Positions 27,033 to 35,134 of a DNA stretch of 47,039 nucleotides are shown here, one piece after another. The first letter of the stretch is position 1. Each line of letters begins with the position of its first letter. A program made the position numbers and the translations under genes. Source of the stretch: Kineosporia sp. R_H_3 (lineage in GTDB: Bacteria > Actinomycetota > Actinomycetes > Actinomycetales > Kineosporiaceae); the NCBI RefSeq assembly GCF_002198675.1, contig NZ_MWLL01000089.1, positions 1 through 47,039 on the forward strand, given 5' to 3'. Under the pieces are notes generated by a model that saw only the letters and a program-made list of their open reading frames with translations, searched no databases and had not been told where the DNA came from.

Positions 27033-28210
27033 ACGATGTTCCGCTCGGGCCGGCCGCCGCCCGCGACGGCGAACCGCTCGGCCGACATCGACGACACGTC
27101 GACGACCGGCTCCCGGCCGAGGTAGAGGTCCCGCACGACCTCACCGACGGCGGGCCCCTGGAGGAAGCCGTGCCCCGAGAAGCCGGTGGCGTAGAGCACC
27201 CTCGAGACCCCGGCCGCCTCGCCGATGAGCGCGTTGTGGTCGGGCGTCACCTCGTAGAGCCCGGCCCAGTGCTGCGCCATCCCGACCTCGCCGAGCGTCG
27301 GGCAGCGGCGCTCGACGGCGTCCATGAGGTCGGGCAGCCAGGCCTCGCTGTACCCCAGCTTCACACCGGGTTCCTCTGCGGCGTAGGACATCCCGAGCAG
27401 CACGGCCGGGCCCTCGCGGTGCAGGTAGAACGTCGACGTCGCGTCGATCGTCATCGGCATCGTCGGCGGCAGCAGCGCCTCGGTGGCCGCGTCGAGGGGT
27501 TCGGTGACGAGGATCTGACGGCGCAGCGGGGTGACCGGCAGGTGGACGCCGGCGGTCGCGGCGAGCGGCTGCGCCCAGGCGCCGGCGGCGACGACGACGG
27601 TCGACGTCGCGACGGTGCCTGCCGTCGTCCGCACGCCCGTGACGTCGCCGCCGGAGACCTCGATGCCCGTGACCTCGACGCCCGTGCGCACCGTCGCGCC
27701 GTGGCCCCGGGCGCCGGTGGCGTAGCCGAGGACGACGGACTCCGGCGAGCAGTAGCCGTCGCGGTGGTGGAACGTCGCCATGAGCACGTCGTCCGTGACG
27801 ACCCCGGGCGAGAGCGCGGCGGCCTGCTCCGCGGTGAGCACCTGCGACGCGACGCCCATCCGGTTCTGCAGCGCGACGGACTCGGTGAAGACGGGGACGT
27901 CGTCCGGGTCGGTCACGAGGAACAGGTAGCCGGGCTGGTGCAGGTCGATCTCCTGGCCCGGCCGGACGGCGAACCGCTCGAAGGCGTCGAGGCCGCGGGC
28001 GCCGAGGGCGACGTTCACCGGGTCGGAGAACTGCGCCCGGACACCGCCCGCGCACCGCGAGGTCGACCCGGCCGCGAGCTGGTCGCGTTCGAGCAGCAGG
28101 ACGTCGGTCACGCCCGCCTCGGCGAGGTGGAAGGCGATAGACGCCCCCATCACCCCGCCGCCGACGACGACGACCTCCGCCCGGTCGGGGACCGGCCGGG
28201 GGGTGGTCAT
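27029..28210 (-). CDS. FAD-dependent amine/amino acid oxidoreductase (DAO family, pipecolate/sarcosine oxidase type)
   Basis: The 393-residue enzyme has the FAD dinucleotide-binding motif VVVVGGGVMGASIAFHLAEAG with the following acidic LLLERDQL. The DAO-family landmarks are SRCAGGVRAQFSDPVN and, near the C-terminus, ALIGEAAGVSRVLYATGFSGHGF. Known relatives include sarcosine oxidase beta, D-amino acid dehydrogenase and the Pseudomonas L-pipecolate oxidase AmaA. The ATG at 28210 overlaps the upstream ALDH7-type gene by 4 nt. AmaA-AmaB adjacency is known in Pseudomonas lysine catabolism, so pipecolate oxidation to piperideine-6-carboxylate is a reasonable hypothesis. The exact amine is not provable here. 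Confidence 0.85.
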   Translation of the reverse strand: MTTPRPVPDRAEVVVVGGGVMGASIAFHLAEAGVTDVLLLERDQLAAGSTSRCAGGVRAQFSDPVNVALGARGLDAFERFAVRPGQEIDLHQPGYLFLVTDPDDVPVFTESVALQNRMGVASQVLTAEQAAALSPGVVTDDVLMATFHHRDGYCSPESVVLGYATGARGHGATVRTGVEVTGIEVSGGDVTGVRTTAGTVATSTVVVAAGAWAQPLAATAGVHLPVTPLRRQILVTEPLDAATEALLPPTMPMTIDATSTFYLHREGPAVLLGMSYAAEEPGVKLGYSEAWLPDLMDAVERRCPTLGEVGMAQHWAGLYEVTPDHNALIGEAAGVSRVLYATGFSGHGFLQGPAVGEVVRDLYLGREPVVDVSSMSAERFAVAGGGRPERNIV

Positions 28211-29724
28211 CCGAAGCTCACGCCCTGCGCGAGCGGGAGCTCGGTGGAGTAGTTCACCGTGTTCGTCGCGCGGCGCATGTACGCGCGCCAGGCGTCGGAG
28301 CCGGACTCGCGGCCGCCGCCGGTCGTCTTCTCGCCGCCGAACGCGCCGCCGATCTCGGCGCCCGAGGTGCCGATGTTGACGTTGGCGATGCCGCAGTCCG
28401 AGCCGGCGGCGGAGAGGAACAGCTCCGCCTCGCGCTGGTCGAGGGTGAAGATGCTCGACGAGAGCCCCTGCGGGACGTCGTTGTGGAGCGCGATCGCCTC
28501 GTCGAGGGTCGTGTACGTCATGACGTAGAGCAGCGGCGCGAAGGTCTCGCGGCGGACGACGTCGGTCTGCGCGGGCATCCGCACGATCGCCGGCCGCACG
28601 TAGTAGGCGCCGTCGTCGCCCGGCTGCCGGTCGCCGCCGACGAGCAGGGTGCCGCCGTCGGCGACCGCCTCGGCGATCGCGGCCTGCATCTTCTCGAAGG
28701 CGGCCCGGTTGACGAGCGGCCCGACGAGGACGTCGGCGTCGGTCGGGTCGCCGATCCGCAGCTTCTCGTAGACCGGCACGAGCCGGCCGAGCAGGTCCTC
28801 GACGACCGACTCGTGGACGACGAGGCGCCGCATCGTCGTGCAGCGCTGCCCGGCGGTGCCGGCGGCGGCGAAGGTGATGCCGCGGACGGCGAGGTCGAGG
28901 TCGGCGGACGGCGCGACGACGGCCGCGTTGTTGCCGCCGAGCTCGAGCAGGGTCTCGCCGAACCGGGAGGCGACCCGGGGCGCGATCTCGCGGCCCATCC
29001 GCTCCGAGCCGGTGGCGCTGACGAGGGCGACGCGCGGGTCGTCGAGCAGCGCCGCGGCGTCGTCCCGCTCGGCGAGGACGAGGCGGTGGACGCCGTCCGG
29101 CGAGCCGGTCTCGGCGATCGCCCGGTCGAGGATCGCCGAGCAGGCGAGCGAGGTGAGGGGTGTGGTCTCCGACGGCTTCCACACGACGGTGTCGCCGCAG
29201 ACGAGCGCGACCGCGGTGTTCCAGGCCCAGACCGCGGCCGGGAAGTTGAAGGCGGAGATGACGGCGACGACGCCGCGCGGGTGCCAGGTCTCGAAGAGCC
29301 GGTGCCCCGGGCGCTCCGACGGGAGCGTGCGGCCGGCCATGCTCCGCGACAGCCCGACGGCGTAGTCGCAGACGTCGATCATCTCCTGGATCTCGCCGAG
29401 GGCCTCGGAGCGGATCTTGCCGACCTCGAGGGTGACGAGCTCGGCGAGGTCGGCCTTGTGCTCCTCGAGGAGGCGGCCGAAGTGCTTGACGAGCGCGCCG
29501 CGGACCGGGGCGGGCGTCGTCCGCCAGGTGACGAAGGCGGCGCTCGCGTCGTCGATCGCCGTGACGACCGCTGCGGCGTCCGGCCGGCCGACCGTGGCGA
29601 TGACGCCGCCGGTGATCGGGGACGTCACGGGGGAGGTCCCGGCGGGGACGGTGGCGCCGCAGGCGGCGAGGGCGCGGGCCGCGGAGGCGGCGAGGTCGGT
29701 CGTCGAGGGCATGGGGTCGAGCAT
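28207..29724 (-). CDS. amaB: ALDH7-type aldehyde dehydrogenase (piperideine-6-carboxylate / aminoadipate semialdehyde dehydrogenase, AmaB-like)
   Basis: The 505-residue NAD-dependent dehydrogenase has catalytic Cys295 in AGQRCTTMRR and Glu261 in LLELGGNNA. The C-terminal GTSGAEIGGAFGGEKTTGGGRESGSDAWRAYMRRATNTVNYS is almost diagnostic for ALDH7/AmaB. The reaction converts the lysine-derived semialdehyde (in equilibrium with piperideine-6-carboxylate) to 2-aminoadipate. The start is ATG 29724 or ATG 29712; no strong Shine-Dalgarno distinguishes them. It is coupled to the FAD oxidase by ATGA and divergent from a LysR gene across 91 bp, which probably regulates it. Confidence 0.92.
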   Translation of the reverse strand: MLDPMPSTTDLAASAARALAACGATVPAGTSPVTSPITGGVIATVGRPDAAAVVTAIDDASAAFVTWRTTPAPVRGALVKHFGRLLEEHKADLAELVTLEVGKIRSEALGEIQEMIDVCDYAVGLSRSMAGRTLPSERPGHRLFETWHPRGVVAVISAFNFPAAVWAWNTAVALVCGDTVVWKPSETTPLTSLACSAILDRAIAETGSPDGVHRLVLAERDDAAALLDDPRVALVSATGSERMGREIAPRVASRFGETLLELGGNNAAVVAPSADLDLAVRGITFAAAGTAGQRCTTMRRLVVHESVVEDLLGRLVPVYEKLRIGDPTDADVLVGPLVNRAAFEKMQAAIAEAVADGGTLLVGGDRQPGDDGAYYVRPAIVRMPAQTDVVRRETFAPLLYVMTYTTLDEAIALHNDVPQGLSSSIFTLDQREAELFLSAAGSDCGIANVNIGTSGAEIGGAFGGEKTTGGGRESGSDAWRAYMRRATNTVNYSTELPLAQGVSFG

Positions 29725-29771
29725 GCCTGATCGGAAGGTTGAGGAAAAGCGAGACTTGCCCGAGGCTATGT

Positions 29772-29789
29772 CTAAGAGAACCTAAGAGA
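29772..29789. promoter_or_regulatory. Direct repeat CTAAGAGA, candidate LysR site
   Basis: CTAAGAGA occurs at 29772-29779 and 29782-29789, one helical turn apart, in the 91-bp gap between the divergent amaB-like and LysR genes. This is the AT-richest part of the gap and the only repeat. It is a plausible binding site for the LysR regulator or for RNA polymerase. Confidence 0.5.
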
Positions 29790-29815
29790 TTGCCTCCGGC
29801 GGGGAAGGACGCGGC

Positions 29816-30724
29816 GTGCGGCTCAACCTCAACCACCTCGCGGCCCTGCGCGAGCTCGACCGGCTCGGCACGTTGTCCGCCGTCGCGCGCTCCCTCAGCT
29901 ACACCTCGGGCGCGCTCTCGCAGCAGATGGACGCCCTCGAGCGGGCCGTCGGCGCCCCGGTGCTCGTGCGGGTCGGGCGCGGCGTCGTCCTCACCGACGT
30001 CGGGCGGGCCCTCGTCGACCATGCGGACGCCGTCCTCGGGGCGGAGGAGCGGGCCCGGCAGGCCGCCGCGGTCGCGTCGGGTCGGCCGGCCGCGCCGGTC
30101 ACGCTCGGCACGTGGGGGAGCACGGCGGCCGCGCTCCTCGTCCCGCTGCTGCGGGTCGCCGCCGCCGAGCACCCGGGCCTGCGGGTCCGCACCCGCGAGG
30201 TCGACGTCAACACCGCCGCCGCGGCCGTGCGGCACCGCGAGGTCGACGTCGCCTTCGGCCTCGACTACCCGGACTGGCCGCTGCCGCGGGACAAGGACAT
30301 CGAGCTCGTCCTGCTGCGGCGCGAGCGGTTCATGGTGGCCTCCGCCGCCTCGGACCCCGACCGGCTGCCGGCGCGCGCCGCGCTCGCCGACCTCGCCGGC
30401 CGGCCCTGGATCCTCCCGGTGCGGGAGACCGCGATGGGCCGGGCAGTGCTCTCCGCGTTCCGCCGGGCCGGTCTCGAGCCCGACGTCTCGCACGAGGTCA
30501 ACGACACGGCGAGCTCGCTGCGGCTCGTCGAGCAGGGTCTCGGCCTCGCCCCGGTCACCGACCTCATGCTCCGGCTCGCCCCGCGGGCCCGGCTGCGGCT
30601 CACCGAACCCGTGGAGACGCTCGCCCGCGACCTCGTGCTCGTCGTCCCCGTCGACCGCGCCGGGCGGGCCGGGGTCGACGCGCTCGTCGAGGTCGTCCGC
30701 GCAGCGGTCCCCGCGGTCGGCTGA
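29816..30724 (+). CDS. LysR family transcriptional regulator
   Basis: The 302-residue regulator has an N-terminal winged helix (LNLNHLAALRELDRLGTLSAVARSLSYTSGALSQQMDALERAVGAPVLVRVGRGVVLTDVG) and a type 2 periplasmic-binding-like effector domain starting PVTLGTWGSTAAALLVPLL. The GTG start has GGGAAGGA upstream. It is divergent from the ALDH7/FAD oxidase/decarboxylase operon, the classic LysR arrangement. A lysine or pipecolate pathway intermediate is the likely co-inducer, by inference. Confidence 0.93.
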   Translation: MRLNLNHLAALRELDRLGTLSAVARSLSYTSGALSQQMDALERAVGAPVLVRVGRGVVLTDVGRALVDHADAVLGAEERARQAAAVASGRPAAPVTLGTWGSTAAALLVPLLRVAAAEHPGLRVRTREVDVNTAAAAVRHREVDVAFGLDYPDWPLPRDKDIELVLLRRERFMVASAASDPDRLPARAALADLAGRPWILPVRETAMGRAVLSAFRRAGLEPDVSHEVNDTASSLRLVEQGLGLAPVTDLMLRLAPRARLRLTEPVETLARDLVLVVPVDRAGRAGVDALVEVVRAAVPAVG

Positions 30725-30745
30725 GGCGGGGCGGCCGCGGGGGCG

Positions 30746-31777
30746 CTACCGGCGCAGCAGCGGCAGCACCGCGCGGCCGAGCAGGTCGACCCCGCCGGCG
30801 TCCGTGAGCCCGTGCGGGGTGCCGAACTCGACGCGCCGGGCCCCGGCGTCGAGCACCGCCCGGGCCTGGGCGGCGACGTGCTCGGGGTCGCCGGAGAACG
30901 CGAAGAGGTCGAGGACGTCGTCCGGCACGAGCCGGCCCGCCGCGTCGTCCCGGCCGGCGGCGACCTCGGCGCGCACCCGGTCGAGCAGGTCCTGCGGGAC
31001 GCCGGCCGTCGGGTCGAGGCCGGCGACGACGGCGAGGTACATCGCGACCTCGCGGCGGGCCCTCGCCCGGGCCGCGGCCGCGTCGGTGTCGACGACCGTC
31101 ACGGCCCCGACGACGACCCCGACGTCGTCGGCGCTGCGCCCGGCGGGCAGCGCGCCGGCGCCGGTCCAACCGCGCATGACGTCGACCATCGCGGGGTTGG
31201 CGCTGCCCCCGACCTTGACCTCGTCGGCGACCTCACCGGCGAGCGCCGCCGTCCGCGGGCCCCACGTGCCGAGCAGCACGGGCGGCACCTGCGCGGGCAG
31301 GTCGTAGCGCAGCCGGGTGCCGGCGGCGAGGCGGAAGTGCTTGCCGGAGAACGGCTCCGGGTCACCCGTGAGCAGGGCCCGGACGACGCCCACGGCCTCG
31401 CGCAGGTGCCCGACCGGGGCCGGCTGGTCGATCCCGACCTGCCCCAGCCACGTCCCACGGGCCAGGCCCAGGTACGCGCGCCCGGAGCTCGCGGCGTCGA
31501 GGGCCGCGAGCTGCCCGGCGATCTCGTAGGGATGCATGGTGTAGGGGTTCCAGCAGGCGGCACCGAGCCGCACCCGGGACGTCGCGTGCGCCATCTCGAG
31601 CAGGGCGGGCAGCGGCGGCTGGTAGAGCAGGTCCGCGTAGACCGACAGGACGTCGAAGCCCGCCTCCTCGGCGGCGCGGGCGAGCCGGGCGTAGTCGCCC
31701 GGGCGCTTGTCCGACTGGATGCCGAGCCCGACCTCCTGCCGGACCGCCCGCCGCGGGCCCGTCGCCGGTGCGCTCAC
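30746..31777 (-). CDS. LLM class flavin/F420-dependent oxidoreductase
   Basis: The 343-residue TIM-barrel oxidoreductase has QEVGLGIQSDKRPGDYARLARAAEEAGFDVLSVYADLLYQPPLPAL, then MHPYEIAGQLAALDAASSGRAYLGLARGTWL and VPPVLLGTWGPRTAALAGEVADEVKVGGSANP. The pattern is close to the methylene-tetrahydromethanopterin-reductase-like subgroup, which often uses F420. The GTG start overlaps the TIGR04076 gene's TGA. Last gene of a four-gene minus-strand operon with a peptidase and amidohydrolase. It probably oxidises the liberated product; the substrate is unknown. Confidence 0.9.
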   Translation of the reverse strand: MSAPATGPRRAVRQEVGLGIQSDKRPGDYARLARAAEEAGFDVLSVYADLLYQPPLPALLEMAHATSRVRLGAACWNPYTMHPYEIAGQLAALDAASSGRAYLGLARGTWLGQVGIDQPAPVGHLREAVGVVRALLTGDPEPFSGKHFRLAAGTRLRYDLPAQVPPVLLGTWGPRTAALAGEVADEVKVGGSANPAMVDVMRGWTGAGALPAGRSADDVGVVVGAVTVVDTDAAAARARARREVAMYLAVVAGLDPTAGVPQDLLDRVRAEVAAGRDDAAGRLVPDDVLDLFAFSGDPEHVAAQARAVLDAGARRVEFGTPHGLTDAGGVDLLGRAVLPLLRR

Positions 31778-32115
31778 GTGAGGTCCGAGGTCCGCAGCCG
31801 GCTCGTGCCGGTCCGGGTGATGCGCATGACGAGCCGCTCGTCGGGGTCCGGGCAGGCGACGAGGCTGTCCTGCTCGAGCCAGTCCCCGGGCGGCAGCGAC
31901 CGCTGCTTGGCGGGCAGCAGCGGCAGCACGGACGCGAGGGCGTAGAGGCAGAAGTGCTTGCCGGCCGGGAGCCGGACCTCGTTGCTGCGCACGACGTCGA
32001 AGTGGTCGCCGACCGCGAGGCCGCAGACCGGTCGGCCGTCGATCCGCTCGACGGTGACCCGCAGGTCGTGGAGCACGGTCTCGTCCGGTGCGGCCGGGGC
32101 GTCGTCGTCGCTCAT
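31774..32115 (-). CDS. TIGR04076 family protein
   Basis: The 113-residue protein has the family pattern: LRVTVERIDGRPVCGLAVGDHFDV, a Pro-Ala-Gly-Lys-His-Phe-Cys segment (LPAGKHFCLYALASVLPLLPAKQRSLP) and a closing RLVMRITRTG strand. Two Cys (in PVCGLAVGD and HFCLYA) are conserved in the family, whose function is unknown. GGAGGAGA precedes ATG 32115. It sits between the amidohydrolase and LLM genes with overlap on the LLM side, so its role is tied to this pathway. Confidence 0.75.
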   Translation of the reverse strand: MSDDDAPAAPDETVLHDLRVTVERIDGRPVCGLAVGDHFDVVRSNEVRLPAGKHFCLYALASVLPLLPAKQRSLPPGDWLEQDSLVACPDPDERLVMRITRTGTSRLRTSDLT

Positions 32116-32135
32116 GGTGCTCTCCTCCGGGCCGG

Positions 32136-33434
32136 TCAGGCCGCGTGGTCGGGGTGGCCGTACCCGGCACGGTCGTCGCGGACGACGGTCCCGCCCTTCA
32201 TGACCCAGCGGATGCCGCGCAGCGCCGAGACGTCGGCGGTGGGGTCGCCGTCCGTCGCGACGAGGTCGGCGAACCGGCCGGGGGTCACGCTGCCCACGTC
32301 GCCGTCCGCGCCGAGCCAGCGCGCCGGGACGACGGTCGCGGCCCGCAGCGCCGCGGGCGCGTCGAGCCCGTGGCCGGCGCCGAGCGCGGCCATGTGCTCG
32401 AGCTCGCGGACCGTCGCGGAGGTCCCCTCGAACGGCCAGAACGGCGGCATGTCGCTGCCGAGCATCACCGTGACGCCGGCCGCGAGCGCCATCCGGTAGC
32501 TCTCGACGTGGCGCGGCCCGGCGTCCAGCGACCGCTGCTGCATCCACGCCGGGACCCCGAGGGAGTCGAAGAAGGCCGCGCACCGGGTGACGACGAGCGT
32601 CGGCACGAGGGCCGTGCCGGCGGCGGCCATCGCCGCCGCGACCTCGGCGGTCAGCTGGTAGCCGTGCTCGACGCAGTCCAGGCCCAGCTCCACGGCCTCC
32701 GCGATGACCTCCGCCGGGCCCGCGTGCGCGGTGACCTTGCGGCCCCAGGCGTGCGCCGTCCCGATGACCGCGGCCATCTCGTCGCGGGTCAGCTGCGGCG
32801 TCGAGATCTGCTCGTGCTCACCGGCGATGCCGCCGGAGATCATCACCTTGACGAGGTCCGCGCCGACCTTCACCTGGAGCCGGACCCCGCGGGTGAAGCC
32901 GTCGGCCCCGTCGCACTCGAGGGTGTCCGGGCTGTCGTGCCCGTGCCCGCCGGTGCACACGAGCGCCCGGCCCGCGGTGAAGATCCGCGGGCCCGGGACC
33001 CGGCCGGCGTCCACCGCGCGCCGCAGGTCGAGCTCGGAGTGGTCCTTCTCCGCGACGCAGCGCACCGTCGTGACGCCGCTGAGCAGCGTGCGCCGGGCGC
33101 CGTCCGCCATGTACAGCGCGAGCGCGTACGGGCCCATCGCCATGATCTCGTCGCCGGCGGCGCCGGGCAGCGACAGCGAGAAGTGGGTGTGCATGTTGAG
33201 CAGCCCGGCCATGACGTGCGCGCCGCCGAGGTCGATCTCGCGGACGGCGTCCCCGGCCCCACCTCGGACCTGCCCGGCCCGGACCTCCTGCTCCGGCCCG
33301 ACCGCGAGGATGCGGCCGTCGTCGCCGACGAGCACCGCGGCGTCGCGCAGGACGCCGTCGTGCACGGAGTCGAAGACGTGGCAGCCGGTGACGAGCGTGC
33401 GGGGGCGGACGTCGGCGCGCGGCGTCGTCGTCAC
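32136..33434 (-). CDS. Metal-dependent amidohydrolase (prolidase/imidazolonepropionase-related)
   Basis: The 432-residue TIM-barrel hydrolase has the metal-binding HTH of LLNMHTHFSLSLP, a likely carboxylated Lys in LVKVMISGG, His residues in KVTAHAGP and CVEHGYQ, and the catalytic Asp in LGSDMPPFWP. The N-terminal TLVTGCHVFDSVHDG and C-terminal GDVGSVTPGRFADLVATDGDP are typical of the beta-sandwich that frames this superfamily. It overlaps the DUF885 peptidase gene by 4 nt (GTGA). Relatives cleave Xaa-Pro dipeptides or cyclic amides. No signal peptide, so it acts in the cytoplasm. Confidence 0.9.
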   Translation of the reverse strand: MTTTPRADVRPRTLVTGCHVFDSVHDGVLRDAAVLVGDDGRILAVGPEQEVRAGQVRGGAGDAVREIDLGGAHVMAGLLNMHTHFSLSLPGAAGDEIMAMGPYALALYMADGARRTLLSGVTTVRCVAEKDHSELDLRRAVDAGRVPGPRIFTAGRALVCTGGHGHDSPDTLECDGADGFTRGVRLQVKVGADLVKVMISGGIAGEHEQISTPQLTRDEMAAVIGTAHAWGRKVTAHAGPAEVIAEAVELGLDCVEHGYQLTAEVAAAMAAAGTALVPTLVVTRCAAFFDSLGVPAWMQQRSLDAGPRHVESYRMALAAGVTVMLGSDMPPFWPFEGTSATVRELEHMAALGAGHGLDAPAALRAATVVPARWLGADGDVGSVTPGRFADLVATDGDPTADVSALRGIRWVMKGGTVVRDDRAGYGHPDHAA

Positions 33435-35062
33435 GGCTCCGTACCGATCGCCGCGAGCTCGTCGGTGAGCCCGAGCAGCTCCCAGCGCAGCAGCGCGACG
33501 GGCACGTTCCCGTTGAGCCACAGCGCGTCGTGCAGCCGCCGCAGCTCGAAGGTGTCGCCCTCGACCCGGGCCGCGTCGGCGACGAGGGCGAGGACCTGGC
33601 TCTTGCCGATCTGGTAGGTGATCGCCTGCCCGGGGCACTCGGCGAAGAACGAGGCCTCCTCGACGGCGGTCTCGCGGTCCATCGGGACGAGGCGCTCCAG
33701 CACGTCCGCGGCACCGGCGACGTCGAGGTCCCCGAGCGCGAGCGCGACGTCGACCTCCACCCGCAGGGCGCGCAGCCGCATCATGTTCGCGAGGATCGCC
33801 CGGGAGTGCGGGGCGTCGTCGAACAGCCCCGCAGCGAGCATGAGCTCCTCGTTGTAGAAGGCGATGCCCTCGTTGGAGCCGGAGTCGTAGTAGTGCCGCC
33901 GGACCGGTCGCGGGTGCGCCCAGGACAGGGCGAGCTGCTGGAAGTGCACCCCTTCGTGGACGATGCCGAGCCGGGGGTCGCGCGCGTTGGCGGCGTAGAA
34001 GTACGGCAGGTCCGGCCCCGGTGCGGGGACGTACGCGGTGCCGTCCTCGTCGAGCCGGTCGGGACCGGTGAGGTCGTCGGTGACGCCGAGGAACCGCAGC
34101 GGCTCGAGGTACGCCGGCATCGGCAGGTTGAGGTAGTCGCGCAGCGCGTCCGGCTGCGTGAGCAGGCCCTGGTCCTCGTAGAAGGCCCGGACCTGCGCCA
34201 TCCCGCGGGCCTCGTCCGCGGCCTGCGCCGCGGCGTCGGCGGGCAGGTCCGGCAGCGGGACGGCGGCGGCCCGGTTGCGCGCGACGACCTCGAAGGCCCG
34301 CGCGCGGTCGTACTCCAGGCGCCCGATGTCCCGGACCCGCTCCGGCGACCACGGCACGCAGGCGACCTCGCGCAGGAACCAGGCGTAGGGCTCACGCCCG
34401 ACCGGCTCGGCGTCCGGCAGCCCGGGCAGCCACGTCGCGAGGACGTCCCGGAAGGCGCCGAGCGCACGCCCGGCGTCCGCGGCGGCGGCGAGCAGGTCGT
34501 CGGCGACGTCCGGCGCCAGGTCCGCGACGGCGGCCACGAGCGCCCGCGCGCTCGCGACGACCCGGGCCTCGACGTCGGCGAGCTCGTCGACGGCCGAGCG
34601 CGTGAACGGGGCGACGCAGCGGCCCTCGACCATCTCCAGGCCGGTGGCGAGCGTGCCGGGTGCGGCCCGCAGGAGTCGCAGCACCTCGGCGGCGCGCGGC
34701 GCGTCGACGCCGGGGCGCAGCAGGGTGTCGAAGACGGGGCCGATCGCCTGGTCGACGTAGAACCGCGGCTGCGCCCACACCTCGAGGACGTCGAGCTCCC
34801 AGGTGAGCCGGGCCACGGCCGAGCGCAGCAGGCGGTGGTCGACCCGGTCGGCGACCTGGGCGCCGGCGACCGCCGGGGCGAGATCCGCGAGCTCGGCGGC
34901 GAAGCCGTCCCGGGCCGCCCGGTGCCGCACCACGGCGTCCGCGCCGACCTCGGGCAGCCAGCCCGCCGGCCGGTCGAGCCGGGGGATGTCGTCCCGGCCG
35001 CGCGGCTGCTGCACGGCGCGCCACCGCCAGAACCGGTCCGCGAGGTCGTCGAGCTGCTGCAT
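33431..35062 (-). CDS. DUF885 family protein (putative zinc peptidase)
   Basis: The 543-residue protein has the DUF885 landmarks: FYVDQAIGPVFDTLLRP, the zinc motif HEGVH (H369-E370-x-x-H373), HYYDSGSNEGIAFYNEELML and the C-terminal CPGQAITYQIGKSQVL. HExxH and a downstream Glu suggest a gluzincin. No signal peptide is seen, so it would act on imported peptides. It is first of the minus-strand operon and divergent from a LacI-family gene across 72 bp that holds a candidate operator. A dipeptide- or opine-like substrate fits the Dpp/Opp transporter next door. Confidence 0.88.
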   Translation of the reverse strand: MQQLDDLADRFWRWRAVQQPRGRDDIPRLDRPAGWLPEVGADAVVRHRAARDGFAAELADLAPAVAGAQVADRVDHRLLRSAVARLTWELDVLEVWAQPRFYVDQAIGPVFDTLLRPGVDAPRAAEVLRLLRAAPGTLATGLEMVEGRCVAPFTRSAVDELADVEARVVASARALVAAVADLAPDVADDLLAAAADAGRALGAFRDVLATWLPGLPDAEPVGREPYAWFLREVACVPWSPERVRDIGRLEYDRARAFEVVARNRAAAVPLPDLPADAAAQAADEARGMAQVRAFYEDQGLLTQPDALRDYLNLPMPAYLEPLRFLGVTDDLTGPDRLDEDGTAYVPAPGPDLPYFYAANARDPRLGIVHEGVHFQQLALSWAHPRPVRRHYYDSGSNEGIAFYNEELMLAAGLFDDAPHSRAILANMMRLRALRVEVDVALALGDLDVAGAADVLERLVPMDRETAVEEASFFAECPGQAITYQIGKSQVLALVADAARVEGDTFELRRLHDALWLNGNVPVALLRWELLGLTDELAAIGTEP

Positions 35063-35084
35063 GGTCCCCAAGACTCGACCTGGA

Positions 35085-35099
35085 CAATCGTTTGCGCAA
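35085..35099. promoter_or_regulatory. Candidate LacI operator CAATCGTTTG / TTGCGCAA
   Basis: CAATCGTTTG (35085-35094), symmetric around CG except the central T-T, runs into the palindrome TTGCGCAA (35092-35099). The element lies between the divergent DUF885 and LacI genes. AATCGTTTG recurs at 36265-36273 before the transporter operon, with a TTGCGCAG nearby. Confidence 0.55.
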
Positions 35100-35134
35100 C
35101 TATCGTCGCCGGGAGCGTGCGAGGAGGGAGAGCC

